DNA of 57,941 nt from Pseudomonadota bacterium (GTDB taxonomy: Bacteria; Pseudomonadota; Alphaproteobacteria; Rhizobiales; Rhizobiaceae), in assembly GCA_023416545.1 (NCBI GenBank), contig JAEZHO010000026.1, positions 1 to 57,941 on the forward strand, read 5' to 3'. The notes under the pieces were generated by a model. It saw only the letters and a list, made by a program, of their open reading frames with translations. It did no database searches and was not told where the DNA came from. Shown here piece after piece: positions 24,367-32,286 of the stretch (the stretch's first letter is position 1; each line of letters opens with the position of its first letter). Made by a program: the position numbers and the translations under genes.

Positions 24367-25239
24367 ATGGACAGCATTTCACAAACCGGCACCTACCGCC
24401 TGGGCGATCGCCCGGTCCGGCGGCTGGGCTATGGCGCCATGCAGCTTGCGGGCCCGGGCGTATTCGGCCCGCCCCGGGATCGCGACCAGGCGATCGCCGT
24501 GCTGCGCGCCGCGGTCGAGGCTGGCGTCAATCACATCGACACCAGCGACTTCTATGGCCCGCACATCACCAACCAGATCATCCGCGAAGCGCTCCATCCC
24601 TATCCGGACGACCTGGCGATCGTCACGAAGATCGGCGCAAGGCGCGGGCCGAACGGCGAATGGGTGCCGGCGACGTCGAAACAGGACCTCGTGTCCGCCG
24701 TTCATGACAACCTGCGCAATCTCGGCCTCGAGACGATCGAGGTCGTCAACTTCCGCTCCATGCTCGACGTCTACGGGCCGGCGGAAGGATCTCTCGAGGA
24801 GCAGGTTACTGCCCTTGCGGAGCTTCAGCGGCAGGGCCTCATCCGCCACATCGGCCTTTCCAACGTGACCGCCAGGCAGGTCGCCGACAGCCGCGCAGTC
24901 TGCGACATCGTCTGCGTGCAGAACATGTACAACATCGCCAGGCGCGCCGACGACGCGCTGATCGACACCCTGGCCGCTGACGGCATCGCCTATGTGCCCT
25001 TCTTCCCGCTCGGCGGCTTCACGCCGTTCCAGTCCGAAACGCTGGACGGGGCGGCCGCGCGCCTCGGGGCCACGCCCAAGCAGGTGGCGCTCGCCTGGCT
25101 CCTGCAGCGCTCGCCCAACATTCTCCTCATCCCCGGCACCTCGTCGGTCGCGCACCTGAAGGAGAACCTTGCCGTCGCCGATCTCCACCTGCCGCAGGAT
25201 GTCGTCGCGGAACTCGATCGCTTCGCGGATGCGCATTGA
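24367..25239 (+). CDS. Aldo/keto reductase
   Basis: A 290-aa NADPH-dependent aldo/keto reductase with a TIM barrel. Features are VRRLGYGAMQLAGPG near the N-terminus, VNHIDTSDFYGP carrying the catalytic Asp and Tyr, VTKIGAR with the catalytic Lys, and the cofactor loop LIPGTSSVAHLKENL near the C-terminus. The usual catalytic His position (in the strand after the Lys) reads VVNFRSML, so His is replaced by Asn/Phe, seen in several AKR subgroups. The start at 24367 has a GGAG site. It is divergently transcribed from a LysR gene that probably controls it. Substrate unknown. Confidence 0.9.
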   Translation: MDSISQTGTYRLGDRPVRRLGYGAMQLAGPGVFGPPRDRDQAIAVLRAAVEAGVNHIDTSDFYGPHITNQIIREALHPYPDDLAIVTKIGARRGPNGEWVPATSKQDLVSAVHDNLRNLGLETIEVVNFRSMLDVYGPAEGSLEEQVTALAELQRQGLIRHIGLSNVTARQVADSRAVCDIVCVQNMYNIARRADDALIDTLAADGIAYVPFFPLGGFTPFQSETLDGAAARLGATPKQVALAWLLQRSPNILLIPGTSSVAHLKENLAVADLHLPQDVVAELDRFADAH

Positions 25240-25243
25240 GACG

Positions 25244-25276
25244 AAAGGCGGGGCCACTCTCGCGGCCCTGCCTTTT
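25244..25276. terminator. Bidirectional hairpin terminator between aldo/keto reductase and xylA
   Basis: AAAGGCGGGGCC and GGCCCTGCCTTTT form an imperfect 11-bp stem with an 8-base loop. T residues follow on the plus strand and A residues precede it, so it can stop both convergent transcripts. Confidence 0.75.
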
Positions 25277-25278
25277 GG

Positions 25279-26589
25279 TCAGACGTAGCGGTTGACGACG
25301 TTTTCCAGGTATTCCTGGCGGCCGGAGCGCGGTTCGGGATTGATGTTTTCCCGCTCCACCATGGCGGCGATGTCGTCGAGCTTGTACTCGCCGCGAAGCA
25401 TCTTCTGCGCCTCCGGGCTGTCCCAGCCGGCATAGCGTTCCTCGAGCGGCTTCGACAGGGCGCCGTCCTCGATCATCCGCGCGGCCGCCTTCAGCCCGCG
25501 CGCGCAGCAGTCCATGCCGCCGATATGGCCGATCAGCAGGTCCTGCGGATCGAGCGACTGGCGGCGAAGCTTGGCGTCGAAATTGGTGCCGCCGTTCCGG
25601 AATCCGCCGCCCTGGAGGATGTGGTAGTAGGCCAGGGCCATTTCCGGCACGTTGTTGGGGAACTGGTCCGTGTCCCAGCCCGACTGGTAGTCGTTCCGGT
25701 TCATGTCGATCGAGCCGAAGATGCCGAAGGCATTGGCCATGGCGATCTCGTGCTCGAAGGAATGGCCGGCGAGAATGGCGTGGCCCTGCTCGATATTGAC
25801 CTTCACCTCCTTCTCCAGTCCGTGCTTCTGCAGGAAGGCGTAGACGGTGGCGACGTCGTAGTCGTACTGGTGCTTGGTCGGCTCCTGCGGCTTCGGCTCG
25901 ATCAGGATCGTGCCCTCGAAGCCGATCTTGTACTTGTACTCGACGACGAGGTTGAGGAAGCGGCCCATCTGGTCGAGCTCGCGCGAAAGGTCGGTGTTGA
26001 GCAGGGTCTCGTAACCCTCGCGCCCGCCCCAGAGCACGTAGTTGACCCCGCCGAGCCGCTTGGTCGCATCGATGCAGGTCTTCACCGTCGCTGCGGAGAA
26101 GGCAAAGACGTCCGGATCCGGATTTGTCGACGCCCCGGCCATGTAGCGACGGTGCGAGAAGAGGTTCGCGGTGCCCCAGAGAAGCTTGACGCCGGTCTCG
26201 GCCTGCTTCTGTTCGAAATAGTCGACGATCTCGTTGAGGTTGCGGGTGTTTTCGGCAAAGGAATTACCTTCCGGCCTGACGTCCGCGTCATGGAAGCAGT
26301 AGAAGGGCGCGCCGAGCAGCTGGTAGAATTCGAAGGCGACGTCGGCCTTCATCTTCGCGGCCTGCATCGTGTCCTCGAACCACGGGCGCTGGAAGGTCTG
26401 GCCGCCGAACGGATCGCCGCCCGGCCAGGTGAAGGTGTGCCAGTAGGCGACGGCGAACCGCAGGTGGTCCTCCATCCGCTTTCCCGCGACGATCTCGTCC
26501 GGATTGTAGAAGCGGAAGGCGAACGGATTGGTGCTGTCCGGACCTTCGTATCTGATCTTGCCTATGTCTCCGAAAAAGCCTGTGCTCAT
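25279..26589 (-). CDS. xylA: Xylose isomerase
   Basis: A 436-aa class II xylose isomerase that converts D-xylose to D-xylulose. The catalytic H100 and D103 sit in FHDADVRPEG. Metal ligands appear in LIEPKPQEPTKHQYDYD, VNIEQGHA, GSIDMNRND and GGTNFDAK. Length and all signature segments are normal. The start at 26589 (MSTGFFGDI) is chosen over a 15-residue extension without conservation. It lies downstream of xylB with a 129-base gap that contains a degenerate repeat. Confidence 0.97.
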   Translation of the reverse strand: MSTGFFGDIGKIRYEGPDSTNPFAFRFYNPDEIVAGKRMEDHLRFAVAYWHTFTWPGGDPFGGQTFQRPWFEDTMQAAKMKADVAFEFYQLLGAPFYCFHDADVRPEGNSFAENTRNLNEIVDYFEQKQAETGVKLLWGTANLFSHRRYMAGASTNPDPDVFAFSAATVKTCIDATKRLGGVNYVLWGGREGYETLLNTDLSRELDQMGRFLNLVVEYKYKIGFEGTILIEPKPQEPTKHQYDYDVATVYAFLQKHGLEKEVKVNIEQGHAILAGHSFEHEIAMANAFGIFGSIDMNRNDYQSGWDTDQFPNNVPEMALAYYHILQGGGFRNGGTNFDAKLRRQSLDPQDLLIGHIGGMDCCARGLKAAARMIEDGALSKPLEERYAGWDSPEAQKMLRGEYKLDDIAAMVERENINPEPRSGRQEYLENVVNRYV

Positions 26590-26634
26590 CGTGTCATTCC
26601 TCCTTGGTTCCTGGAAATTTCCGGCTTCGCCCAC

Positions 26635-26712
26635 CCACCTCCCTGCAGCGGCCTCTCGGGGCGTCGCGCTGGGCGTCCCCTTCGCCGCAGGCCGGGAGAG
26701 AGTCAGGGCGAG
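26635..26712. repeat. Degenerate intergenic repeat between xylA and xylB
   Basis: The gap carries CCCACCCACCTCCC, CGGCCTCTCGGGG, CCCCTTCGCCGCAGGCCGGGAGAGAG-type blocks (the last given only by its parts), which echo the CCTTCTCCC/GGGAGAGG elements at 6408, 17820 and 19020. No gene is seen. It probably represents another decayed copy. Confidence 0.35.
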
Positions 26713-26718
26713 CCCGGT

Positions 26719-28173
26719 TCAATGCGCCAGCGACCGGATCGCCGGATAGGCCGAGCGGTACCGCGCATAGGCCGCCGCATAGGCCTCGCCGAGCCCCGAA
26801 ACCGGGTCGATCGTCTCCGCCATGACGGGCGGCTGGCAGACCGAGAGCGGATCGGCGCCCGTCGCGGCGATCAGGCCGAGCCGTGCTGCGCCGAATGCCG
26901 CTCCGAAATCGCCGTCCGCCGGAACGTCCACCGGGACACCGAGCGAGGTGGCGATCGATGCCAGCCAGTATTTCGAGCGCGAGCCGCCGCCGATCGCGGT
27001 GACCCGCGAGATCGACGTCCCCGCGGACTTCAGCGCTTCGAGGTTGTCGCGGATCGCGAAGGTGACGCCCTCCATCACCGCCTGGGTCAGCGCCGTGCGG
27101 CCCGACTCGTGGCCGAGCCCGATGAATGCGCCGCGGATGACCGCATCGTTGTGCGGCGTCCGCTCGCCGGAAAGATAGGGCAGGAAGGTGACGCCGGACG
27201 GCGCCTTCAGCGTGTCCCCGACCTCGCCGGTCAACTCCGCCGCGGACTTGCCGGCAATGCCGGAATACCAATTCAGCGCATCGGTTGCCGACAGGATGAC
27301 GCCCATCTGGTGCCAGGTCTTCGGCAGCGCGTGGCAAAAGGCATGCACCGCACTTTCCGGCTTCGGCAGGTAGGAGGCGTTGGCGGCGAAGAGCACGCCG
27401 GACGTGCCGAGCGACACGAAGGCGTGGCCTTCCGAGACCGTGCCCATCCCGCAGGCCGAAGCGGCATTGTCCCCTGCTCCGCCGGCCACGACCACGCCTT
27501 CCCCCATCCCCCAGGAGGAGGCGAGTTCGGCGCGCAGCCTGCCGCCCTGCTCCGTGCCCTCGACGAGCGACGGCATGTGATCCTCCGAAAGCCCGGTAGC
27601 CGCCAGAAGCTCCGGCGACCATTTGCGGGCACCGGTATCGAGCCAGGACGTGCCGGCCGAATCCGACATTTCCGAAATATGCTCGCCGGTCAGCCAGAGA
27701 CGCAGGTAGTCCTTCGGGAGCAGGACCTTCGCGACCCTGGAAAAGATCTCCGGCTCGTTATCCCGGACCCAGACGAGCTTCGGCGCGGTGAAGCCCGGAA
27801 AGACGATATTGCCGGTGATCTTGCGGAAGCGCGGATCGGCATCGAGCGCCGCCGCCTCCCGGTAGGAGCGCGTATCGTTCCACAGGATGCAGGGCCGCAG
27901 GACCTTGTCGTCCCCGTCGAGCAGTGTGGCGCCATGCATCTGCCCCGAAAGGCCGAGGCCCTTCACCGCGCCGAGTTCGGCCGGGAAGCTGGCCTTCAGG
28001 CCGGACACCGCCTCTTTTGCCGCGCGTATCCAGTCAGCCGGGTCCTGTTCCGACCAGCCCGGATGCGGCCGCGACACGTCCAGCGCGCCGTTTGCCGAGC
28101 CGACGATCCGCTGGTCGCCGTCGATGAGCATGGCCTTGACGCCTGAGGTTCCGAGATCGAGACCGAGATACAT
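26719..28173 (-). CDS. xylB: Xylulokinase
   Basis: A 484-aa FGGY-family kinase that phosphorylates D-xylulose to xylulose-5-phosphate. The N-terminal phosphate-1 loop is LGLDLGTSGVKAML (residues 3-16), substrate contacts are in GLSGQMHG, and the C-terminal ATP site has TAIGGGSRSKYWLAS and FGAAFGAARLG. Length is standard. It starts 20 bases after the end of lacI, so lacI-xylB-xylA probably form one transcript under the palindrome at 29251-29268. Confidence 0.95.
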   Translation of the reverse strand: MYLGLDLGTSGVKAMLIDGDQRIVGSANGALDVSRPHPGWSEQDPADWIRAAKEAVSGLKASFPAELGAVKGLGLSGQMHGATLLDGDDKVLRPCILWNDTRSYREAAALDADPRFRKITGNIVFPGFTAPKLVWVRDNEPEIFSRVAKVLLPKDYLRLWLTGEHISEMSDSAGTSWLDTGARKWSPELLAATGLSEDHMPSLVEGTEQGGRLRAELASSWGMGEGVVVAGGAGDNAASACGMGTVSEGHAFVSLGTSGVLFAANASYLPKPESAVHAFCHALPKTWHQMGVILSATDALNWYSGIAGKSAAELTGEVGDTLKAPSGVTFLPYLSGERTPHNDAVIRGAFIGLGHESGRTALTQAVMEGVTFAIRDNLEALKSAGTSISRVTAIGGGSRSKYWLASIATSLGVPVDVPADGDFGAAFGAARLGLIAATGADPLSVCQPPVMAETIDPVSGLGEAYAAAYARYRSAYPAIRSLAH

Positions 28174-28193
28174 GTCATGCCTTCCTTCTGCGC

Positions 28194-29219
28194 TCAGGGC
28201 AGGTTGTCCTTGAGGAAAATGTCGATGCGGATCCGCTCCTGCGCGGCGAGCAGCGGCAGGCCGTCGGCCTTCGCCTTCAGCACTCGGATGGCGCTGCGCA
28301 CCTCGTGGCCCGCATCCTGGTTGAGCACCGCGTCGATCGTGTCGTCGAGAAGCGCCTTGCGCGTCGAGGCGGTGAGTTCATGGGCGATGACGACCGGCCT
28401 CCTGTCGGGCGCGACGTCGCCAAGCGCGCGGATCAGGCCGCGATTGCCCGCGCCGAGGCTGTATATGCCGTTCAGCCCGACGTGACGGCGCAGCGCGTCG
28501 CGCACCAGCGCCTCGGCGATGGCCGCATCGTCGCGCGATTCCATCACCGGCAGGATCGCCACCTGGGGAAAATCCTCCGAGAGAACGGCGAGGAAGCCCT
28601 CGAGCCTTTCGCGGTGGTCGCGGACCATCATCGACCCGGCAAGCACGCCGACCCGACCGTCGACCTTGCTGAGGAAGCGGCCCATCAGGTTTGCCGCGGT
28701 GCGGCCGGCCGCGACATTGTCGATCCCCGCGTAATGATGGCGGGCCGAGCCGCTGAGGTCGGACACGAGGGTGACGACCGCGATCCCGGCTTCGGCAAGA
28801 TTGTCAACCGCGGCGCGCACGCTCCGCTCGTCGATGGCGACGAGCGCCACGCCGTCGGGACGGTCGGCAGCGACGACCGCGAGTGCCGCGACAAGCGCCG
28901 GGGCATCGAATGCCGGGACCTGGACGATCTCGATGCGGGTGCGCTCCACGGACGACCGCTCGATCGCCGCCTCGACCTCGCGCTTGACGCCGATCATGAA
29001 GGAATTGTCGTTGGAAGGCAGGATGAAGGTGAAGTGGTAGGTCCGCCCCTTCGCCAGGTTCGCGGCGGCGAGATCGCGGACGTAGCCGAGCGAGGCGATC
29101 GCCTCGTTGACCTTCTCGCGCGTCACGCTTCGCACCCCGGGCCGGCCGTTGAGGACGCGGTCCACTGTGGCGAGGCTGACGCCCGCAAGACGCGCGATAT
29201 CGTGAACCGTCGGCTTCAT
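28194..29219 (-). CDS. LacI family repressor of the xyl operon
   Basis: A 341-aa LacI/GalR regulator. The helix-turn-helix and hinge lie at residues 1-60 (TVHDIARLAGVSLATVDRVL and GRPGVRSVTREKV), followed by a periplasmic-binding-like sugar domain. A GGAGG site precedes the ATG. The gene is first in lacI-xylB-xylA. A near-perfect palindrome lies 32 bases upstream, and a 15/18 copy precedes the sugar ABC operon, so this protein is the best candidate to bind both and to couple import to xylose breakdown. Confidence 0.9.
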   Translation of the reverse strand: MKPTVHDIARLAGVSLATVDRVLNGRPGVRSVTREKVNEAIASLGYVRDLAAANLAKGRTYHFTFILPSNDNSFMIGVKREVEAAIERSSVERTRIEIVQVPAFDAPALVAALAVVAADRPDGVALVAIDERSVRAAVDNLAEAGIAVVTLVSDLSGSARHHYAGIDNVAAGRTAANLMGRFLSKVDGRVGVLAGSMMVRDHRERLEGFLAVLSEDFPQVAILPVMESRDDAAIAEALVRDALRRHVGLNGIYSLGAGNRGLIRALGDVAPDRRPVVIAHELTASTRKALLDDTIDAVLNQDAGHEVRSAIRVLKAKADGLPLLAAQERIRIDIFLKDNLP

Positions 29220-29250
29220 ACGTCCTCCCGCCGCCGTGGTAGCGGAATTC

Positions 29251-29268
29251 TTGAGGTACGTAAATCAA
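29251..29268. promoter_or_regulatory. LacI-type operator upstream of lacI-xylB-xylA
   Basis: TTGAGGTACGTAAATCAA is an 18-bp palindrome of the form TTGA-N2-TACGTA-N2-TCAA with a central CpG, as usual for LacI-family operators. It lies 32 bases before the lacI ATG, where binding would block transcription of the operon. Confidence 0.75.
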
Positions 29269-29328
29269 AAATGTTCCGTGAGGGTGCGGGAGGCGGCTGT
29301 CCCCGCTCCGGCGGGTTGCGAGGTGCCT

Positions 29329-30939
29329 CTAGTGCCCCCCGCCGCCACCCGCCTGGGCCGAGGGCTTTGCGATCAGCATGACGAGAAGGATGAGGCCTGC
29401 AAACAGCGCCGTCAACGCGGTGAAGACATCGATGAAGGACAGGAGCCAGGATTGCTGCGTTACCATGCCCGACAGGCGCTGCAGCGCGACGCCCGCGCCA
29501 TCGAGGCCGAAGCTGTCATAGTTCGCCCCGACGCTGTCGAGCCAGTCGACCACCGCCGGGTTGCTGTAGCTCAGGTGCTCCGAGAGGCGGGCGTAATGTT
29601 CGTCGGAGCGCTGCGTGAGCAGCGTGTTGATGACCGCGAGCCCCACCGCCCCGCCGAGGTTGCGGGTCAGGTTGAAGAGGCCCGACGCATTGCCGACACG
29701 CGCTCGCGGCAGCGTCCCGAGCGCGATGTTGTTGATCGGCACCATGCACAGCATCATCGAGCAGCCGCGCAGGATCTGCGGAAGGAGGAGTTCGTAGAAG
29801 TCCCAGTCGGCGGTGAGCCCGGTCAGCATGTACGTGCCGAGCGCGAAGCCGAAGAAGCCGATGGCCATCATCACCCGCGGATCGAGCCGGTTGGACAGGA
29901 AACCGGCGACCGGCGCGGTGAGGAACATCGCAAGGCCCGAGACGAACATCGTCTCGCCGATCATCAGCGCGTCATAGCCCCGGATGCGCCCGAGATAGAG
30001 GGGATAGAGATAGGTGAGGCCATAGAGCCCGATCCCCATGACGAAGGAGAACAGCGAGCCGAAGGCGAAGTTGCGGTTGGCGAAGGCCTTGAGATCGACC
30101 ACGGGGAACTCGACCCTGAAGGCGCGCCAGAAGAAGACGATCGCCCCGGCGCCCATCGCCAGCGTGCCGAGAACGATATGCCCGTCGTTGAACCAGTCCT
30201 TGTTGTTGCCCTCCTCCAGCACGTATTCGAGCGAACCGAGGAACAGCGCCATGGAAAGCAGCCCCCACCAGTCGAACTTCTTCCAGAGGCTTGCCTGCGG
30301 CTCGTCGAAATCGATCATGCTCCAGGCGACGGCGGTGACCAGGATGCCCGGCACGATGTTGACGAGGAAGAGCCAGTGCCAGGAGAAGGCATGGCTCAGA
30401 TAGCCGCCGACCGTCGGGCCGATGGTCGGTGCAAGCGTCGCGACCAGACCGATGATGGGCGAGACGATGGCCCGCTTGGAGGGTGGGAATATGGTGAAGG
30501 CGGCGGCGAAGACCGAGGGGATCATGCCGCCGCCGATGAAGCCCTGGATCGCCCGGTAGACGATCATCTGCTCGATGCTGGTGGCGGTCGCGCAGAGCGC
30601 GCTGGCGATCGTGAAGCCGGCCGCGCAGATGCTGAACAGGACGCGCGTCGACAGGATGCGCGCGAGCGTCCCCGACAGCGGGATCATGATGACTTCGGCG
30701 ATCAGGTAGGACGTCTGCACCCAGGCGATCTCGTCGGACCCCGCGCCCAGCCCGGCCTGGATCTCGGCCAGCGAGGCGGAGACGATCTGGATGTCGAGGA
30801 TCGACATGAACATGCCGAAGACCATCGCGAAGAACGCGATGAGCTTGCGCCTGTCCATCGGGGGATCCATGGGGGAATCCATGGGCGGATCGACGGGCTT
30901 ATCGGCGGGGAGCGTTCCCGCAACGGCCGATGTCGCCAT
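29329..30939 (-). CDS. emrB: EmrB/QacA-type MFS multidrug exporter (DHA2 family)
   Basis: A 536-aa proton-driven exporter with 14 predicted helices. DHA2 markers are MFMSILDIQIVSASLAEIQA, WVQTSYLIAEVIMIPLSG, the motif-A-like LSTRVLFSICAAGF and RAIQGFIGGGMIPSVFAA with GPTVGGYLS. It pairs with the HlyD-type EmrA to span the envelope with an outer-membrane channel. The N-terminus before helix 1 has four tandem DxPx units. The gene follows emrA after 38 bases. In S. meliloti the homologous emrAB/emrR locus responds to plant flavonoids such as luteolin (recalled from literature). Confidence 0.92.
   Translation of the reverse strand: MATSAVAGTLPADKPVDPPMDSPMDPPMDRRKLIAFFAMVFGMFMSILDIQIVSASLAEIQAGLGAGSDEIAWVQTSYLIAEVIMIPLSGTLARILSTRVLFSICAAGFTIASALCATATSIEQMIVYRAIQGFIGGGMIPSVFAAAFTIFPPSKRAIVSPIIGLVATLAPTIGPTVGGYLSHAFSWHWLFLVNIVPGILVTAVAWSMIDFDEPQASLWKKFDWWGLLSMALFLGSLEYVLEEGNNKDWFNDGHIVLGTLAMGAGAIVFFWRAFRVEFPVVDLKAFANRNFAFGSLFSFVMGIGLYGLTYLYPLYLGRIRGYDALMIGETMFVSGLAMFLTAPVAGFLSNRLDPRVMMAIGFFGFALGTYMLTGLTADWDFYELLLPQILRGCSMMLCMVPINNIALGTLPRARVGNASGLFNLTRNLGGAVGLAVINTLLTQRSDEHYARLSEHLSYSNPAVVDWLDSVGANYDSFGLDGAGVALQRLSGMVTQQSWLLSFIDVFTALTALFAGLILLVMLIAKPSAQAGGGGGH
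30856..30903 (-). repeat. Four tandem 12-bp units at the emrB N-terminus
   Basis: Residues 13-28 of EmrB read DKPV DPPM DSPM DPPM, encoded by four near-identical 12-base units. In-frame copy number could change by slippage and would only lengthen the cytoplasmic tail; each ATG in the unit might also act as an alternative start. Confidence 0.75.
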
Positions 30940-30977
30940 GGCCCTCTCCTTGCTGTTTGAGCGGTTCGTGCCGTCGG

Positions 30978-32177
30978 TCAGTCGACCTGCGCCACGGCCC
31001 GATCGGAAGGCGCCGTGCGCGTATCCACATCGACGATGACGCTGAGACCCGCGCGCAGGCGGCCCTCGGCCAGGGCTTCCGGCGGAATGGCGATGCGGAC
31101 CGGAACCCGTTGCACCACCTTGGTGAAGTTGCCCGTGGCATTTTCGGCCGGCAGCATGGAGAAGACCGAGCCGGACGCCGGGGCGAGCGAGGTCACCGTT
31201 CCCATGATGTCGTGCTCCTTGAAGGCATCGACATGGACGCGGACCTTCGAACCGGGCGTGAGGCCGGAGATCTGCGTTTCCTTGAAATTGGCCTGGATGT
31301 AGAGACTGGTGAGCGGGACAAGGGCCGCAAGCCGCTTGCCGGCCGACACGAGGTCGCCGGTCTGCATCGCGAGATTGCCGACGACACCGTCATAGGGCGC
31401 CCTCAGCACCGTGAAATCGAGATCGCGCTGCGCCTGGTCGCGCGCCAGTTCCTGGGCACGGATGGCGTTCACGGCCTCGTCCCGCTGGGCGCGCAGGAGG
31501 CCGATATTGGCCTCCGCGGACGCAACGCTCGCATCTCCTGCGATGAGGTTGGCGCGCGCCTGGTCGAGTGCGACCTTGGCATTGTCGAGGTCCGCGGCCG
31601 TACCGATCGACTTCGAGGCAAGCCCGCCCGCGCGCCGCTCGTTGATCTCGGCACCGCGCAGAGCCGCTTCCAGCGCGCCGCGTTGCGCCTCCGCCTGCTT
31701 CAGGGCCGCGCCGGCCCCGACGATCTGCGCGTCGATCCGGCTGACGGCGAGCTGCGCGCTTTCGATCGCATTCCTCGCCCGTTCCAGCGCGATCTGGTAG
31801 TCGCGTCCGTCGAGCGTCACGAGCGGGTCGCCCGCCCGGACCGCCTGGTTCTCGACGACATTCACCTGCTCCACATAGCCGGAGACTTTCGGCGAGATGA
31901 TCGCGATGTCCGCTTCGATATAGGCGTCGTCGGTGGAAATCAGGAAGCGGCCATCCGTCCACCAGCCATAGCCGTACCATGAGGCTCCGGCGAGCAAAGC
32001 GAGCACGATGACGGGCAGGATGGGGCTGCGGCGCTTCTTCGGTGCCGCCGCCTGTGCCTGCACATCGGCGGCGGGGCTGGCGTCCGTTTCGTCGGACCGC
32101 GCCGATGCAGGAATGTTCTCTTGGACTACTGCGCGGACCGCGCCCGCACTGGAGGATGAGGTCATCGGAAGCACCAT
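30978..32177 (-). CDS. emrA: HlyD/EmrA-type membrane fusion protein
   Basis: A 399-aa periplasmic adaptor. A cytoplasmic N-terminus rich in Ser/Ala/Asp (1-48) leads to one membrane helix (about 51-70, ILPVIVLALLAGASWYGYGW). It is followed by the lipoyl half (ISTDDAYIEADIAIISPKVS), a long coiled-coil hairpin (about 125-255) and the second half with PYDGVVGNLAMQTGDLVSAG. It connects EmrB to an outer-membrane channel. An ATG four codons later (32165) is an alternative; neither has a strong ribosome site. It is divergent from a tetR gene, with a palindromic operator just upstream of the start. Confidence 0.92.
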   Translation of the reverse strand: MVLPMTSSSSAGAVRAVVQENIPASARSDETDASPAADVQAQAAAPKKRRSPILPVIVLALLAGASWYGYGWWTDGRFLISTDDAYIEADIAIISPKVSGYVEQVNVVENQAVRAGDPLVTLDGRDYQIALERARNAIESAQLAVSRIDAQIVGAGAALKQAEAQRGALEAALRGAEINERRAGGLASKSIGTAADLDNAKVALDQARANLIAGDASVASAEANIGLLRAQRDEAVNAIRAQELARDQAQRDLDFTVLRAPYDGVVGNLAMQTGDLVSAGKRLAALVPLTSLYIQANFKETQISGLTPGSKVRVHVDAFKEHDIMGTVTSLAPASGSVFSMLPAENATGNFTKVVQRVPVRIAIPPEALAEGRLRAGLSVIVDVDTRTAPSDRAVAQVD

Positions 32178-32194
32178 TCATTGCGAGCGTAATC

Positions 32195-32208
32195 GAACCG
32201 ATCGGTTC
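32195..32208. promoter_or_regulatory. Palindromic operator at the emrA transcription start
   Basis: GAACCGATCGGTTC is a perfect 14-bp palindrome just downstream of the candidate emrA promoter. It shares the GAACCG…CGGTTC arms with the site at 32253-32268, so both are probably bound by the divergent TetR protein. Confidence 0.75.
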
Positions 32209-32214
32209 AGTTAG

Positions 32215-32245
32215 TTGACATAGAGCCTTTTCGTGCGCATATCAA
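32215..32245. promoter_or_regulatory. Overlapping divergent promoters of emrA and emrR
   Basis: Rightward: TTGACA (32215-32220), 17 bases, CATATC (32238-32243). Leftward on the minus strand: TTGATA (32240-32245), 17 bases, TATGTC (32217-32222). The two occupy the same 31 bases in opposite directions, so polymerase can serve only one at a time. Each predicted start falls at one of the two flanking palindromes. Confidence 0.6.
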
Positions 32246-32252
32246 GGACAAT

Positions 32253-32268
32253 CGAACCGAACGGTTCG
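32253..32268. promoter_or_regulatory. Palindromic operator at the emrR transcription start
   Basis: CGAACCGAACGGTTCG has 7-bp inverted arms around a central AA. It lies about ten bases after the rightward -10 element and 19 bases before the emrR ATG, fitting autorepression. Confidence 0.75.
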
Positions 32269-32286
32269 CAAATCGGAAGGTCTCCC

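Noticed and set aside
25525..28146. An 873-codon open frame on the plus strand
   Set aside because: Antisense to xylA and xylB, both with intact catalytic motifs. Composition is biased as expected for a shadow frame.
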